From: Bombus terrestris
Taxonomy: Eukaryota; Arthropoda; Insecta; Hymenoptera; Apidae
Direction of reading: 5' to 3'
Assembly: GCF_910591885.1 (NCBI RefSeq)
Contig: NW_025963595.1
Span: 1 to 64,000, forward strand
DNA length: 64,000 nt
The first letter of the stretch is position 1. Each line of letters starts with the position of its first letter. Shown in pieces: positions 14,413-28,450 of the stretch. Both the position numbers and the translations under genes were made by a program. Below the pieces are notes generated by a model, which searched no databases, was not told the DNA's origin, and saw only the letters and a program-made list of their open reading frames with translations.

Positions 14413-17400
14413 CCAGCGATGTCCAACGGTGTCCACCGATGTCCAACGGTGTCCCACGTTGTCCCACGTTTTCCCACGTTGTCCCACGTTGTCCCACGGT
14501 GTCCAACGATGTCCAACGATGTCCAACGGTGTCCCACGTTGTCCCACGTTGTTCCATGGTTTCCCACGTTGTCCCACGTTGTCCCACGTTGTCCCACGGT
14601 GTCCAACGATGTCCAACGGTGTCCAACGGTGTCCAACGGTGTCCAACGGTGTCCCACGTTGTCCCACGTTGTCCCACGTTGTCCCACGATGTCCCACGTT
14701 GTCCCACGTTGTCCCACGTTGTCCCACGTTGTCCCACGATGTCCCACGTTGTCCCACGTTGTCCCACGTTGTCCCACGTTGTCCCACGTTGTCCCACGTT
14801 GTCCAACGATGTCCAACGGTGTCCCACGTTGTCCCACGTTGTTCCGTGGTTTCCCACGTTGTCCCACGTGGTCCCACGTTGTCCCACGGTGTCCAACGAT
14901 GTCCAACGGTGTCCAACGGTGTCCAACGGTGTCCAACGGTGTCCAACGGTGTCCCACGTTGTCCCACGTTGTCCCACGTTGTCCCACGTTGTCCCACGTT
15001 GTCCCACGTTGTCCCACGTTGTCCCACGTTGTCCCACGTTGTCCCACGTTGTCCCACGGTGTCCAACGATGTCCAACGGTGTCCCACGGTGTCCAACGGT
15101 GTCCCACGTTGTCCCACGTTGTCCCACGTTGTCCCACGTTGTCCCACGTTGTCCCACGTTGTCCCACGTTGTCCAACGATGTCCAACGGTGTCCCACGTT
15201 GTCCCACGTTGTTCCATGGTTTCCCACGTTGTCCCACGTTGTCCCACGTTGTCCCACGGTGTCCAACGATGTCCAACGGTGTCCAACGGTGTCCAACGGT
15301 GTCCAACGGTGTCCCACGTTGTCCCACGTTGTCCCACGTTGTCCCACGGTGTGCAACGATGTCCAACGGTGTCCCACGTTGTCCCACGTTGTCCCACGTT
15401 GTCCCACGTTGTCCCACGTTGTCCCACGATGTCCCACGTTGTCCCACGTTGTCCCACGTTGTCCCACGTTGTCCCACGTTGTCCCACGTTGTCCCACGTT
15501 GTCCCACGTTGTCCCACGGTGTCCAACGATGTCCAACGGTGTCCAACGGTGTCCAACGGTGTCCAACGGTGTCCAACGGTGTCCAACGGTGTCCCACGTT
15601 GTCCCACGTTGTCCCACGTTGTCCCACGATGTCCCACGTTGTCCCACGTTGTCCCACGTTGTCCCACGTTGTCCCACGATGTCCCACGTTGTCCCACGTT
15701 GTCCCACGTTGTCCCACGTTGTCCCACGTTGTCCCACGTTGTCCAACGATGTCCAACGGTGTCCCACGTTGTCCCACGTTGTTCCATGGTTTCCCACGTT
15801 GTCCCACGTTGTCCCACGTTGTCCCACGGTGTCCAACGATGTCCAACGGTGTCCAACGGTGTCCCACGTTGTCCCACGTTGTTCCATGGTTTCCCACGTT
15901 GTCCCACGTGGTCCCACGTTGTCCCACGGTGTCCAACGATGTCCAACGGTGTCCAACGGTGTCCAACGGTGTCCAACGGTGTCCCACGTTGTCCCACGTT
16001 GTCCCACGTTGTCCCACGGTGTCCAACGATGTCCAACGGTGTCCCACGTTGTCCCACGTTGTCCCACGTTGTCCCACGTTGTCCCACGTTGTCCCACGAT
16101 GTCCCACGTTGTCCCACGTTGTCCCACGTTGTCCCACGTTGTCCCACGTTGTCCCACGTTGTCCCACGTTGTCCCACGTTGTCCCACGTTGTCCCACGTT
16201 GTCCCACGTTGTCCCACGTTGTCCCACGTTGTCCCACGTTGTCCCACGGTGTCCAACGATGTCCAACGGTGTCCAACGGTGTCCAACGGTGTCCAACGGT
16301 GTCCCACGTTGTCCCACGTTGTCCCACGTTGTCCCACGGTGTCCAACGATGTCCAACGGTGTCCCACGTTGTCCCACGTTGTCCCACGTTGTCCCACGTT
16401 GTCCCACGTTGTCCCACGATGTCCCACGTTGTCCCACGTTGTCCCACGTTGTCCTACGTTGTCCCACGTTGTCCCACGTTGTCCCACGTTGTCCCACGTT
16501 GTCCCACGTTGTCCCACGTTGTCCCACGTTGTCCCACGTTGTCCCACGTTGTCCCACGTTGTCCCACGTTGTCCCACGGTGTCCCACGGTGTCCAACGAT
16601 GTCCCACGTTGTCCCACGTTGTCCCACGTTGTCCCACGTTGTCCCACGATGTCCCACGTTGTCCCACGTTGTCCCACGTTGTCCCACGTTGTCCCACGTT
16701 GTCCCACGGTGTCCAACGATGTCCAACGGTGTCCAACGATGTCCAACGGTGTCCCACGTTGTCCCACGTTTTCCCACGTTGTCCCACGTTTTCCCACGTT
16801 GTCCCACGTTGTCCCACAGTGTCCAACAATGTCCAACGATGTCCAACGGTGTCCCACGTTGTCCCACGTTGTTCCATGGTTTCCCACGTTGTCCCACGTT
16901 GTCCCACGTTGTCCCACGGTGTCCAACGATGTCCAACGGTGTCCAACGGTGTCCAACGGTGTCCAACGGTGTCCCACGTTGTCCCACGTTGTCCCACGTT
17001 GTCCCACGTTGTCCCACGTTGTCCCACGTTGTCCAACGATGTCCAACGGTGTCCCACGTTGTCCCACGTTGTCCCACGTTGTCCCACGTTGTCCCACGTT
17101 GTCCCACGTTGTCCCACGTTGTCCCACGTTGTCCCACGTTGTCCCACGTTGTCCCACGTTGTCCCACGTTGTCCCACGGTGTCCAACGGTGTCCAACGAT
17201 GTCCCTCGTTGTCCCACGTTGTCCCACGTTGTCCCACGTTGTCCCACGATGTCCCACGTTGTCCCACGTTGTCCCACGTTGTCCCACGTTGTCCCACGTT
17301 GTCCCACGGTGTCCAACGGTGTCCAACGATGTCCCACGTTGTCCCACGTTGTCCCACGTTGTCCCACGTTGTCCCACGTTGTCCCACGTTGTCCCACGTT

Positions 17401-20400
17401 GTCCCACGTTGTCCCACGTTGTCCCACGTTGTCCCACGTTGTCCCACGTTGTCCCACGTTGTCCCACGTTGTCCCACGTTGTCCCACGGTGTCCAACGAT
17501 GTCCAACGGTGTCCAGCGATGTCCAACGGTGTCCCACGTTGCCCCACGTTTTCCCACGTTGTCCCACGTTTTCCCACGTTGTCCCACGTTGTCCCACGGT
17601 GTCCAACGATGTCCTACGATGTCCAACGGTGTCCCACGTTGTCCCACGTTGTTCCATGGTTTCCCACGTTGTCCCACGTTGTCCCACGTTGTCCCACGTT
17701 GTCCCACGTTGTCCCACGTTGTCCCACGTTGTCCCACGCTGTCCCACGTTGTCCCACGTTGTCCCACGTTGTCCCACGTTGTCCCACGGTGTCCAACGGT
17801 GTCCAACGATGTCCCACGTTGTCCCACGTTGTCCCACGTTGTCCCACGTTGTCCCACGATGTCCCACGTTGTCCCACGTTGTCCCACGTTGTCCCACGTT
17901 GTCCCACGTTGTCCCACGTTGTCCCACGTTGTCCCACGTTGTCCCACGTTGTCCCACGTTGTCCCACGTTGTCCCACGTTGTCCCACGGTGTCCAACGGT
18001 GTCCAACGATGTCCCACGTTGTCCCACGTTGTCCCACGTTGTCCCACGTTGTCCCACGTTGTCCCACGTTGTCCCACGCTGTCCCACGTTGTCCCACGTT
18101 GTCCCACGTTGTCCCACGTTGTCCCACGGTGTCCAACGATGTCCCACGTTGTCCCACGTTGTCCCACGTTGTCCCACGTTGTCCCACGATGTCCCACGTT
18201 GTCCCACGTTGTCCCACGTTGTCCCACGTTGTCCCACGTTGTCCCACGTTGTCCCACGTTGTCCCACGTTGTCCCACGTTGTCCCACGTTGTCCCACGTT
18301 GTCCCACGTTGTCCCACGGTGTCCAACGGTGTCCAACGATGTCCCACGTTGTCCCACGTTGTCCCACGTTGTCCCACGTTGTCCCACGATGTCCAACGGT
18401 GTCCAGCGATGTCCAACGGTGTCCAGCGATGTCCAACGGTGTCCCACGTTGTCCCACGTTTTCCCACGTTGTCCCACGTTGTCCCACGGTGTCCAACGAT
18501 GTCCAACGATGTCCAACGGTGTCCCACGTTGTCCCACGTTGTTCCATTGTTTCCCACGTTGTCCCACGTTGTCCCACGTTGTCCCACGGTGTCCAACGAT
18601 GTCCAACGGTGTCCAACGGTGTCCAACGGTGTCCAACGGTGTCCCACGTTGTCCCACGTTGTCCCACGTTGTCCCACGATGTCCCACGTTGTCCCACGTT
18701 GTCCCACGTTGTCCCACGTTGTCCCACGTTGTCCCACGTTGTCCCACGGTGTCCAACGGTGTCCAACGATGTCCCACGTTGTCCCACGTTGTCCCACGTT
18801 GTCCCACGTTGTCCCACGATGTCCCACGTTGTCCCACGTTGTCCCACGTTGTCCCACGTTGTCCCACGTTGTCCCACGTTGTCCCACGTTGTCCCACGTT
18901 GTCCCACGTTGTCCCACGGTGTCCAACGGTGTCCAACGATGTCCCACGTTGTCCCACGTTGTCCCACGTTGTCCCACGTTGTCCCACGATGTCCCACGTT
19001 GTCCCACGTTGTCCCACGTTGTCCCACGTTGTCCCACGTTGTCCCACGGTGTCCAACGATGTCCAACGGTGTCCAGCGATGTCCAACGGTGTCCCACGTT
19101 GTCCCACGTTGTCCCACGTTGTCCCACGTTGTCCCACGTTGTCCCACGGTGTCCAACGGTGTCCAACGATGTCCCACGTTGTCCCACGTTGTCCCACGTT
19201 GTCCCACGTTGTCCCACGTTGTCCCACGTTGTCCCACGCTGTCCCACGTTGTCCCACGTTGTCCCACGTTGTCCCACGTTGTCCCACGGTGTCCAACGGT
19301 GTCCCACGTTGTCCCACGTTGTCCCACGTTGTCCCACGTTGTCCCACGCTGTCCCACGTTGTCCCACGTTGTCCCACGTTGTCCCACGTTGTCCCACGGT
19401 GTCCAACGGTGTCCAACGATGTCCCACGTTGTCCCACGTTGTCCCACGTTGTCCCACGTTGTCCCACGATGTCCCACGTTGTCCCACGTTGTCCCACGTT
19501 GTCCCACGTTGTCCCACGTTGTCCCACGTTGTCCCACGTTGTCCCACGTTGTCCCACGTTGTCCCACGTTGTCCCACGTTGTCCCACGTTGTCCCACGGT
19601 GTCCAACGGTGTCCCACGATGTCCCACGTTGTCCCACGTTGTCCCACGTTGTCCCACGTTGTCCCACGATGTCCAACGGTGTCCAGCGATGTCCAACGGT
19701 GTCCAGCGATGTCCAACGGTGTCCCACGTTGTCCCACGTTTTCCCACGTTGTCCCACGTTGTCCCACGGTGTCCAACGATGTCCAACGATGTCCAAACGG
19801 TGTCCCACGTTGTCCCACGTTGTTCCATTGTTTCCCACGTTGTCCCACGTTGTCCCACGTTGTCCCACGGTGTCCAACGATGTCCAACGGTGTCCAACGG
19901 TGTCCAACGGTGTCCAACGGTGTCCCACGTTGTCCCACGTTGTCCCACGTTGTCCCACGATGTCCCACGTTGTCCCACGTTGTCCCACGTTGTCCCACGT
20001 TGTCCCACGTTGTCCCACGTTGTCCCACGGTGTCCAACGGTGTCCAACGATGTCCCACGTTGTCCCACGTTGTCCCACGTTGTCCCACGTTGTCCCACGA
20101 TGTCCCACGTTGTCCCACGTTGTCCCACGTTGTCCCACGTTGTCCCACGTTGTCCCACGTTGTCCCACGTTGTCCCACGTTGTCCCACGTTGTCCCACGG
20201 TGTCCAACGATGTCCAACGGTGTCCAGCGATGTCCAACGGTGTCCCACGTTGTCCCACGTTTTCCCACGTTGTCCCACGTTTTCCCACGTTGTCCCACGT
20301 TGTCCCACAGTGTCCAACGATGTCCAACGATGTCCAACGGTGTCCCACGTTGTCCCACGTTGTTCCATGGTTTCCCACGTTGTCCCACGTTGTCCCACGT

Positions 20401-23400
20401 TGTCCCACGGTGTCCAACGATGTCCAACGGTGTCCAACGGTGTCCAACGGTGTCCAACGGTGTCCCACGTTGTCCCACGTTGTCCCACGTTGTCCCACGT
20501 TGTCCCACGTTGTCCCACGTTGTCCAACGATGTCCAACGGTGTCCCACGTTGTCCCACGTTGTCCCACGTTGTCCCACGTTGTCCCACGTTGTCCCACGT
20601 TGTCCCACGTTGTCCCACGTTGTCCCACGTTGTCCCACGTTGTCCCACGTTGTCCCACGTTGTCCCACGGTGTCCAACGGTGTCCAACGATGTCCCACGT
20701 TGTCCCACGTTGTCCCACGTTGTCCCACGTTGTCCCACGATGTCCCACGTTGTCCCACGTTGTCCCACGTTGTCCCACGTTGTCCCACGGTGTCCAACGG
20801 TGTCCAACGATGTCCCACGTTGTCCCACGTTGTCCCACGTTGTCCCACGTTGTCCCACGTTGTCCCACGTTGTCCCACGTTGTCCCACGTTGTCCCACGT
20901 TGTCCCACGTTGTCCCACGTTGTCCCACGTTGTCCCACGTTGTCCCACGTTGTCCCACGTTGTCCCACGTTGTCCCACGTTGTCCCACGTTGTCCCACGT
21001 TGTCCCACGTTTTCCCACGTTGTCCCACGTTTTCCCACGTTGTCCCACGTTGTCCCACGGTGTCCAACGATGTCCAACGATGTCCAACGGTGTCCCACGT
21101 TGTCCCACGGTTTCCCACGTTGTCCCACGTTGTCCCACGTTGTCCCACGTTGTCCCACGTTGTCCCACGTTGTCCCACGTTGTCCCACGTTGTCCCACGT
21201 TGTCCCACGTTGTCCCACGTTGTCCCACGGTGTCCAACGGTGTCCAACGATGTCCCACGTTGTCCCACGTTGTCCCACGTTGTCCCACGTTGTCCCACGA
21301 TGTCCCACGTTGTCCCACGTTGTCCCACGTTGTCCCACGTTGTCCCACGTTGTCCCACGTTGTCCCACGTTGTCCCACGTTGTCCCACGTTGTCCCACGT
21401 TGTCCCACGTTGTCCCACGGTGTCCAACGGTGTCCAACGATGTCCCACGTTGTCCCACGTTGTCCCACGTTGTCCCACGTTGTCCCACGTTGTCCCACGA
21501 TGTCCAACGGTGTCCAGCGATGTCCAACGGTGTCCAGCGATGTCCAACGGTGTCCCACGTTGTCCCACGTTTTCCCACGTTGTCCCACGTTGTCCCACGG
21601 TGTCCAACGATGTCCAACGATGTCCGACGGTGTCCCACGTTGTCCCACGTTGTTCCATGGTTTCCCACGTTGTCCCACGTTGTCCCACGTTGTCCCACGG
21701 TGTCCAACGATGTCCAACGGTGTCCAACGGTGTCCAACGGTGTCCAACGGTGTCCCACGTTGTCCCACGTTGTCCCACGTTGTCCCACGATGTCCCACGT
21801 TGTCCCACGTTGTCCCACGTTGTCCCACGTTGTCCCACGATGTCCCACGTTGTCCCACGTTGTCCCACGTTGTCCCACGTTGTCCCACGTTGTCCCACGT
21901 TGTCCAACGATGTCCAACGGTGTCCCACGTTGTCCCACGTTGTTCCATGGTTTCCCACGTTGTCCCACGTGGTCCCACGTTGTCCAACGGTGTCCCACGT
22001 TGTCCCACGTTGTCCCACGTTGTCCCACGATGTCCCACGTTGTCCCACGTTGTCCCACGTTGTCCCACGTTGTCCCACGATGTCCCACGTTGTCCCACGT
22101 TGTCCCACGTTGTCCCACGTTGTCCCACGTTGTCCCACGTTGTCCCACGTTGTCCCACGATGTCCCACGTTGTCCCACGTTGTCCCACGTTGTCCCACGT
22201 TGTCCCACGTTGTCCCACGGTGTCCAACGGTGTCCAACGATGTCCCACGTTGTCCCACGTTGTCCCACGTTGTCCCACGTTGTCCCACGTTGTCCCACGT
22301 TGTCCCACGTTGTCCCACGTTGTCCCACGTTGTCCCACGTTGTCCCACGTTGTCCCACGTTGTCCCACGTTGTCCCACGTTGTCCCACGGTGTCCAACGG
22401 TGTCCAACGATGTCCCACGTTGTCCCACGTTGTCCCACGTTGTCCCACGTTGTCCCACGATGTCCCACGTTGTCCCACGTTGTCCCACGTTGTCCCACGT
22501 TGTCCCACGTTGTCCCACGTTGTCCCACGTTGTCCCACGTTGTCCCACGTTGTCCCACGGTGTCCAACGATGTCCAACGGTGTCCAGCGATGTCCAACGG
22601 TGTCCCACGTTGTCCCACGTTTTCCCACGTTGTCCCACGTTTTCCCACGTTGTCCCACGTTGTCCCACGGTGTCCAACGATGTCCAACGATGTCCAACGG
22701 TGTCCCACGTTGTCCCACGTTGTTCCATGGTTTCCCACGTTGTCCCACGTTGTCCCACGTTGTCCCACGGTGTCCAACGATGTCCAACGGTGTCCAACGG
22801 TGTCCAACGGTGTCCAACGGTGTCCCACGTTGTCCCACGTTGTCCCACGTTGTCCCACGTTGTCCCACGTTGTCCCACGTTGTCCAACGATGTCCAACGG
22901 TGTCCCACGTTGTCCCACGTTGTCCCACGTTGTCCCACGTTGTCCCACGTTGTCCCACGTTGTCCCACGTTGTCCCACGTTGTCCCACGTTGTCCCACGT
23001 TGTCCCACGTTGTCCCACGTTGTCCCACGTTGTCCCACGTTGTCCCACGTTGTCCCACGTTGTCCCACGTTGTCCCACGTTGTCCCACGTTGTCCCACGT
23101 TGTCCCACGTTGTCCCACGTTGTCCCACGTTGTCCCACGGTGTCCAACGGTGTCCAACGATGTCCCACGTTGTCCCACGTTGTCCCACGTTGTCCCACGT
23201 TGTCCCACGATGTCCAACGGTGTCCAGCGATGTCCAACGGTGTCCAGCGATGTCCAACGGTGTCCCACGTTGTCCCACGTTTTCCCACGTTGTCCCACGT
23301 TGTCCCACGGTGTCCAACGATGTCCAACGATGTCCAACGGTGTCCCACGTTGTCCCACGTTGTTCCATGGTTTCCCACGTTGTCCCACGTTGTCCCACGT

Positions 23401-26400
23401 TGTCCCACGGTGTCCAACGATGTCCAACGGTGTCCAACGGTGTCCAACGGTGTCCCACGTTGTCCCACGTTGTCCCACGTTGTCCCACGATGTCCCACGT
23501 TGTCCCACGTTGTCCCACGTTGTCCCACGTTGTCCCACGATGTCCCACGTTGTCCCACATTGTCCCACGTTGTCCCACGTTGTCCCACGTTGTCCCACGT
23601 TGTCCAACGATGTCCAACGGTGTCCCACGTTGTCCCACGTTGTTCCATGGTTTCCCACGTTGTCCCACGTGGTCCCACGTTGTCCCACGGTGTCCAACGA
23701 TGTCCAACGGTGTCCAACGGTGTCCAACGGTGTCCAACGGTGTCCCACGTTGTCCCACGTTGTCCCACGTTGTCCCACGGTGTCCAACGATGTCCAACGG
23801 TGTCCCACGTTGTCCCACGTTGTCCCACGTTGTCCCACGTTGTCCCACGTTGTCCCACGATGTCCCACGTTGTCCCACGTTGTCCCACGTTGTCCCACGT
23901 TGTCCCACGTTGTCCCACGTTGTCCCACGTTGTCCAACGGTGTCCAACGGTGTCCCACGTTGTCCCACGTTGTCCCACGTTGTCCCACGTTGTCCCACGT
24001 TGTCCCACGTTGTCCCACGTTGTCCCACGTTGTCCCACGTTGTCCCACGTTGTCCCACGTTGTCCCACGTTGTCCCACGTTGTCCCACGTTGTCCCACGG
24101 TGTCCAACGATGTCCAACGGTGTCCAACGGTGTCCCACGGTGTCCAACGGTGTCCCACGTTGTCCCACGTTGTCCCACGTTGTCCCACGTTGTCCCACGT
24201 TGTCCCACGTTGTCCCACGTTGTCCAACGATGTCCAACGGTGTCCCACGTTGTCCCACGTTGTTCCATGGTTTCCCACGTTGTCCCACGTTGTCCCACGT
24301 TGTCCCACGGTGTCCAACGATGTCCAACGGTGTCCAACGGTGTCCAACGGTGTCCAACGGTGTCCCACGTTGTCCCACGTTGTCCCACGTTGTCCCACGG
24401 TGTCCAACGATGTCCAACGGTGTCCCACGTTGTCCCACGTTGTCCCACGTTGTCCCACGTTGTCCCACGATGTCCCACGTTGTCCCACGTTGTCCCACGT
24501 TGTCCCACGTTGTCCCACGTTGTCCCACGTTGTCCCACGTTGTCCCACGTTGTCCCACGTTGTCCCACGTTGTCCCACGTTGTCCCACGTTGTCCCACGT
24601 TGTCCCACGTTGTCCCACGGTGTCCAACGGTGTCCAACGATGTCCCACGTTGTCCCACGTTGTCCCACGTTGTCCCACGTTGTCCCACGATGTCCAACGG
24701 TGTCCAGCGATGTCCAACGGTGTCCAGCGATGTCCAACGGTGTCCCACGTTGTCCCACGTTGTCCCACGTTGTCCCACGTTGTCCCACGTTGTCCCACGG
24801 TGTCCAACGATGTCCAACGGTGTCCAACGGTGTCCCACGGTGTCCAACGGTGTCCCACGTTGTCCCACGTTGTCCCACGTTGTCCCACGTTGTCCCACGT
24901 TGTCCCACGTTGTCCCACGTTGTCCAACGATGTCCAACGGTGTCCCACGTTGTCCCACGTTGTTCCATGGTTTCCCACGTTGTCCCACGTTGTCCCACGT
25001 TGTCCCACGGTGTCCAACGATGTCCAACGGTGTCCAACGGTGTCCAACGGTGTCCAACGGTGTCCCACGTTGTCCCACGTTGTCCCACGTTGTCCCACGG
25101 TGTCCAACGATGTCCAACGGTGTCCCACGTTGTCCCACGTTGTCCCACGTTGTCCCACGTTGTCCCACGATGTCCCACGTTGTCCCACGTTGTCCCACGT
25201 TGTCCCACGTTGTCCCACGTTGTCCCACGTTGTCCCACGTTGTCCCACGTTGTCCCACGTTGTCCCACGTTGTCCCACGGTGTCCCACGTTGTCCCACGT
25301 TGTCCCACGTTGTCCCACGGTGTCCAACGGTGTCCAACGATGTCCCACGTTGTCCCACGTTGTCCCACGTTGTCCCACGTTGTCCCACGATGTCCAACGG
25401 TGTCCAGCGATGTCCAACGGTGTCCAGCGATGTCCAACGGTGTCCCACGTTGTCCCACGTTTTCCCACGTTGTCCCACGTTGTCCCACGGTGTCCAACGA
25501 TGTCCAACGATGTCCAACGGTGTCCCACGTTGTCCCACGTTGTTCCATGGTTTCCCACGTTGTCCCACGTTGTCCCACGTTGTCCCACGGTGTCCAACGA
25601 TGTCCAACGGTGTCCAACGGTGTCCAACGGTGTCCAACGGTGTCCCACGTTGTCCCACGTTGTCCCACGTTGTCCCACGATGTCCCACGTTGTCCCACGT
25701 TGTCCCACGTTGTCCCACGTTGTCCCACGATGTCCCACGTTGTCCCACGTTGTCCCACGTTGTCCCACGTGGTCCCACGTTGTCCCACGGTGTCCAACGA
25801 TGTCCAACGGTGTCCAACGGTGTCCAACGGTGTCCAACGGTGTCCCACGTTGTCCCACGTTGTCCCACGTTGTCCCACGGTGTCCAACGATGTCCAACGG
25901 TGTCCCACGTTGTCCCACGTTGTCCCACGTTGTCCCACGTTGTCCCACGTTGTCCCACGATGTCCCACGTTGTCCCACGTTGTCCCACGTTGTCCCACGT
26001 TGTCCCACGTTGTCCCACGGTGTCCAACGATGTCCAACGGTGTCCCACGTTGTCCCACGTTGTCCCACGTTGTCCCACGTTGTCCCACGTTGTCCCACGA
26101 TGTCCCACGTTGTCCCACGTTGTCCCACGTTGTCCCACGTTGTCCCACGGTGTCCAACGATGTCCAACGGTGTCCAGCGATGTCCAACGGTGTCCCACGT
26201 TGTCCCACGTTTTCCCACGTTGTCCCACGTTTTCCCACGTTGTCCCACGTTGTCCCACGGTGTCCAACGATGTCCAACGATGTCCAACGGTGTCCCACGT
26301 TGTCCCACGTTGTTCCATGGTTTCCCACGTTGTCCCACGTTGTCCCACGTTGTCCCACGGTGTCCAACGATGTCCAACGGTGTCCAACGGTGTCCAACGG

Positions 26401-27430
26401 TGTCCAACGGTGTCCCACGTTGTCCCACGTTGTCCCACGTTGTCCCACGTTGTCCCACGTTGTCCCACGTTGTCCAACGATGTCCAACGGTGTCCCACGT
26501 TGTCCCACGTTGTCCCACGTTGTCCCACGTTGTCCCACGTTGTCCCACGTTGTCCCACGGTGTCCAACGGTGTCCAACGATGTCCCACGTTGTCCCACGT
26601 TGTCCCACGTTGTCCCACGTTGTCCCACGATGTCCCACGTTGTCCCACGTTGTCCCACGTTGTCCCACGTTGTCCCACGTTGTCCCACGATGTCCCACGT
26701 TGTCCCACGTTGTCCCACGTTGTCCCACGTTGTCCCACGTTGTCCCACGTTGTCCCACGTTGTCCCACGTTGTCCCACGTTGTCCCACGGTGTCCAACGA
26801 TGTCCAACGGTGTCCAGCGATGTCCAACGGTGTCCCACGTTGTCCCACGTTTTCCCACGTTGTCCCACGTTTTCCCACGTTGTCCCACGTTGTCCCACGG
26901 TGTCCAACGATGTCCAACGATGTCCAACGGTGTCCCACGTTGTCCCACGTTGTTCCATGGTTTCCCACGTTGTCCCACGTTGTCCCACGTTATCCCACGG
27001 TGTCCAACGATGTCCAACGGTGTCCAACGGTGTCCAACGGTGTCCAACGGTGTCCCACGTTGTCCCACGTTGTCCCACGTTGTCCCACGTTGTCCCACGT
27101 TGTCCCACGTTGTCCAACGATGTCCAACGGTGTCCCACGTTGTCCCACGTTGTCCCACGTTGTCCCACGTTGTCCCACGTTGTCCCACGTTGTCCCACGT
27201 TGTCCCACGTTGTCCCACGTTGTCCCACGTTGTCCCACGTTGTCCCACGTTGTCCCACGGTGTCCAACGGTGTCCAACGATGTCCCACGTTGTCCCACGT
27301 TGTCCCACGTTGTCCCACGTTGTCCCACGATGTCCCACGTTGTCCCACGTTGTCCCACGTTGTCCCACGTTGTCCCACGTTGTCCCACGTTGTCCCACGT
27401 TGTCCCACCTTGTCCCACGTTGTCCCACGT

Positions 27431-28450
27431 TGTCCGACGTTGTCCCACGTTGTCCCACGTTGTCCCACGTTGTCCCACGTTGTCCCACGGTGTCCAACGA
27501 TGTCCAACGGTGTCCAACGGTGTCCCACGGTGTCCAACGGTGTCCAACGGTGTCCCACGGTGTCCAACGGTGTCCCACGATGTCCCACGTTGTCCCACGT
27601 TGTCCCACGTTGTCCCACGATGTCCCACGTTGTCCAACGATGTCCAACGGTGTCCCACGTTGTCCCACGTTGTCCTACGTTGTCCCACGTTGTCCCACGT
27701 TGTCCCAAGTTGTCCCACGTTGTCCCACGTTGTCCCACGGTGTCCAACGGTGTCCCACGTTGTCCCACGTTGTCCCACGGTGTCCAACGATGTCCAACGG
27801 TGTCCAACGGTGTCCCACGGTGTCCCACGTTGTCCCACGTTGTCCCACGTTGTCCAACGGTGTCCCACGATGTCCAACGATGTCCAACGATGTCCAACGG
27901 TGTCCAACGGTGTCCAACGTTGTCCCACGTTGTCCCACGTTGTCCTACGTTGTCCCACGTTGTCCCACGTTGTCCCACGTTGTCCCACGTTGTCCCACGT
28001 TGTCCCACGGTGTCCAACGGTGTCCCACGTTGTCCCACGTTGTCCCACGGTGTCCAACTATGTCCAACGGTGTCCAACGGTGTCCCACGGTGTCCCACGT
28101 TGTCCCACGTTGTCCCACGTTGTCCAACGGTGTCCCACGATGTCCAACGATGTCCAACGATGTCCAACGGTGTCCAACGGTGTCCCACGTTGTCCCACGT
28201 TGTCCCACGTTGTCCCACGGTGTCCAACGGTGTCCCACGATGTCCACCGATGTCCAACGGTGTCCAACGGTGTCCAACGGTGTCCAACGGTGTCCAACGA
28301 TGTCCCACGTTGTCCCACGTTGTCCCACGTTGTCCCACGGTGTCCAACGATGTCCAACGGTGTCCCACGTTGTCCCACGTTGTCCCACGTTGTCCCACGT
28401 TGTCCCACGTTGTCCCACGTTGTCCCACGTTGTCCCACGTTGTCCCACGT
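27431..28450. repeat. Higher-order repeat copy 1 (4,140-bp spacing)
   Basis: This 1,020-bp block matches 31571-32590 base for base at a constant spacing of 4,140 bp. I found three substitutions: T for G near 28059, and in the partner C for G near 31659 and T for G near 32519. It begins with the rare unit TGTCCGACGT and contains the two rare GTCCTACGTT units near 27673 and 27943 and a GTCCACCGAT unit near 28242. Beyond the right end the homology continues but is offset by one extra unit. A shorter, internally deleted relative lies near 35891-36480. Confidence 0.85.
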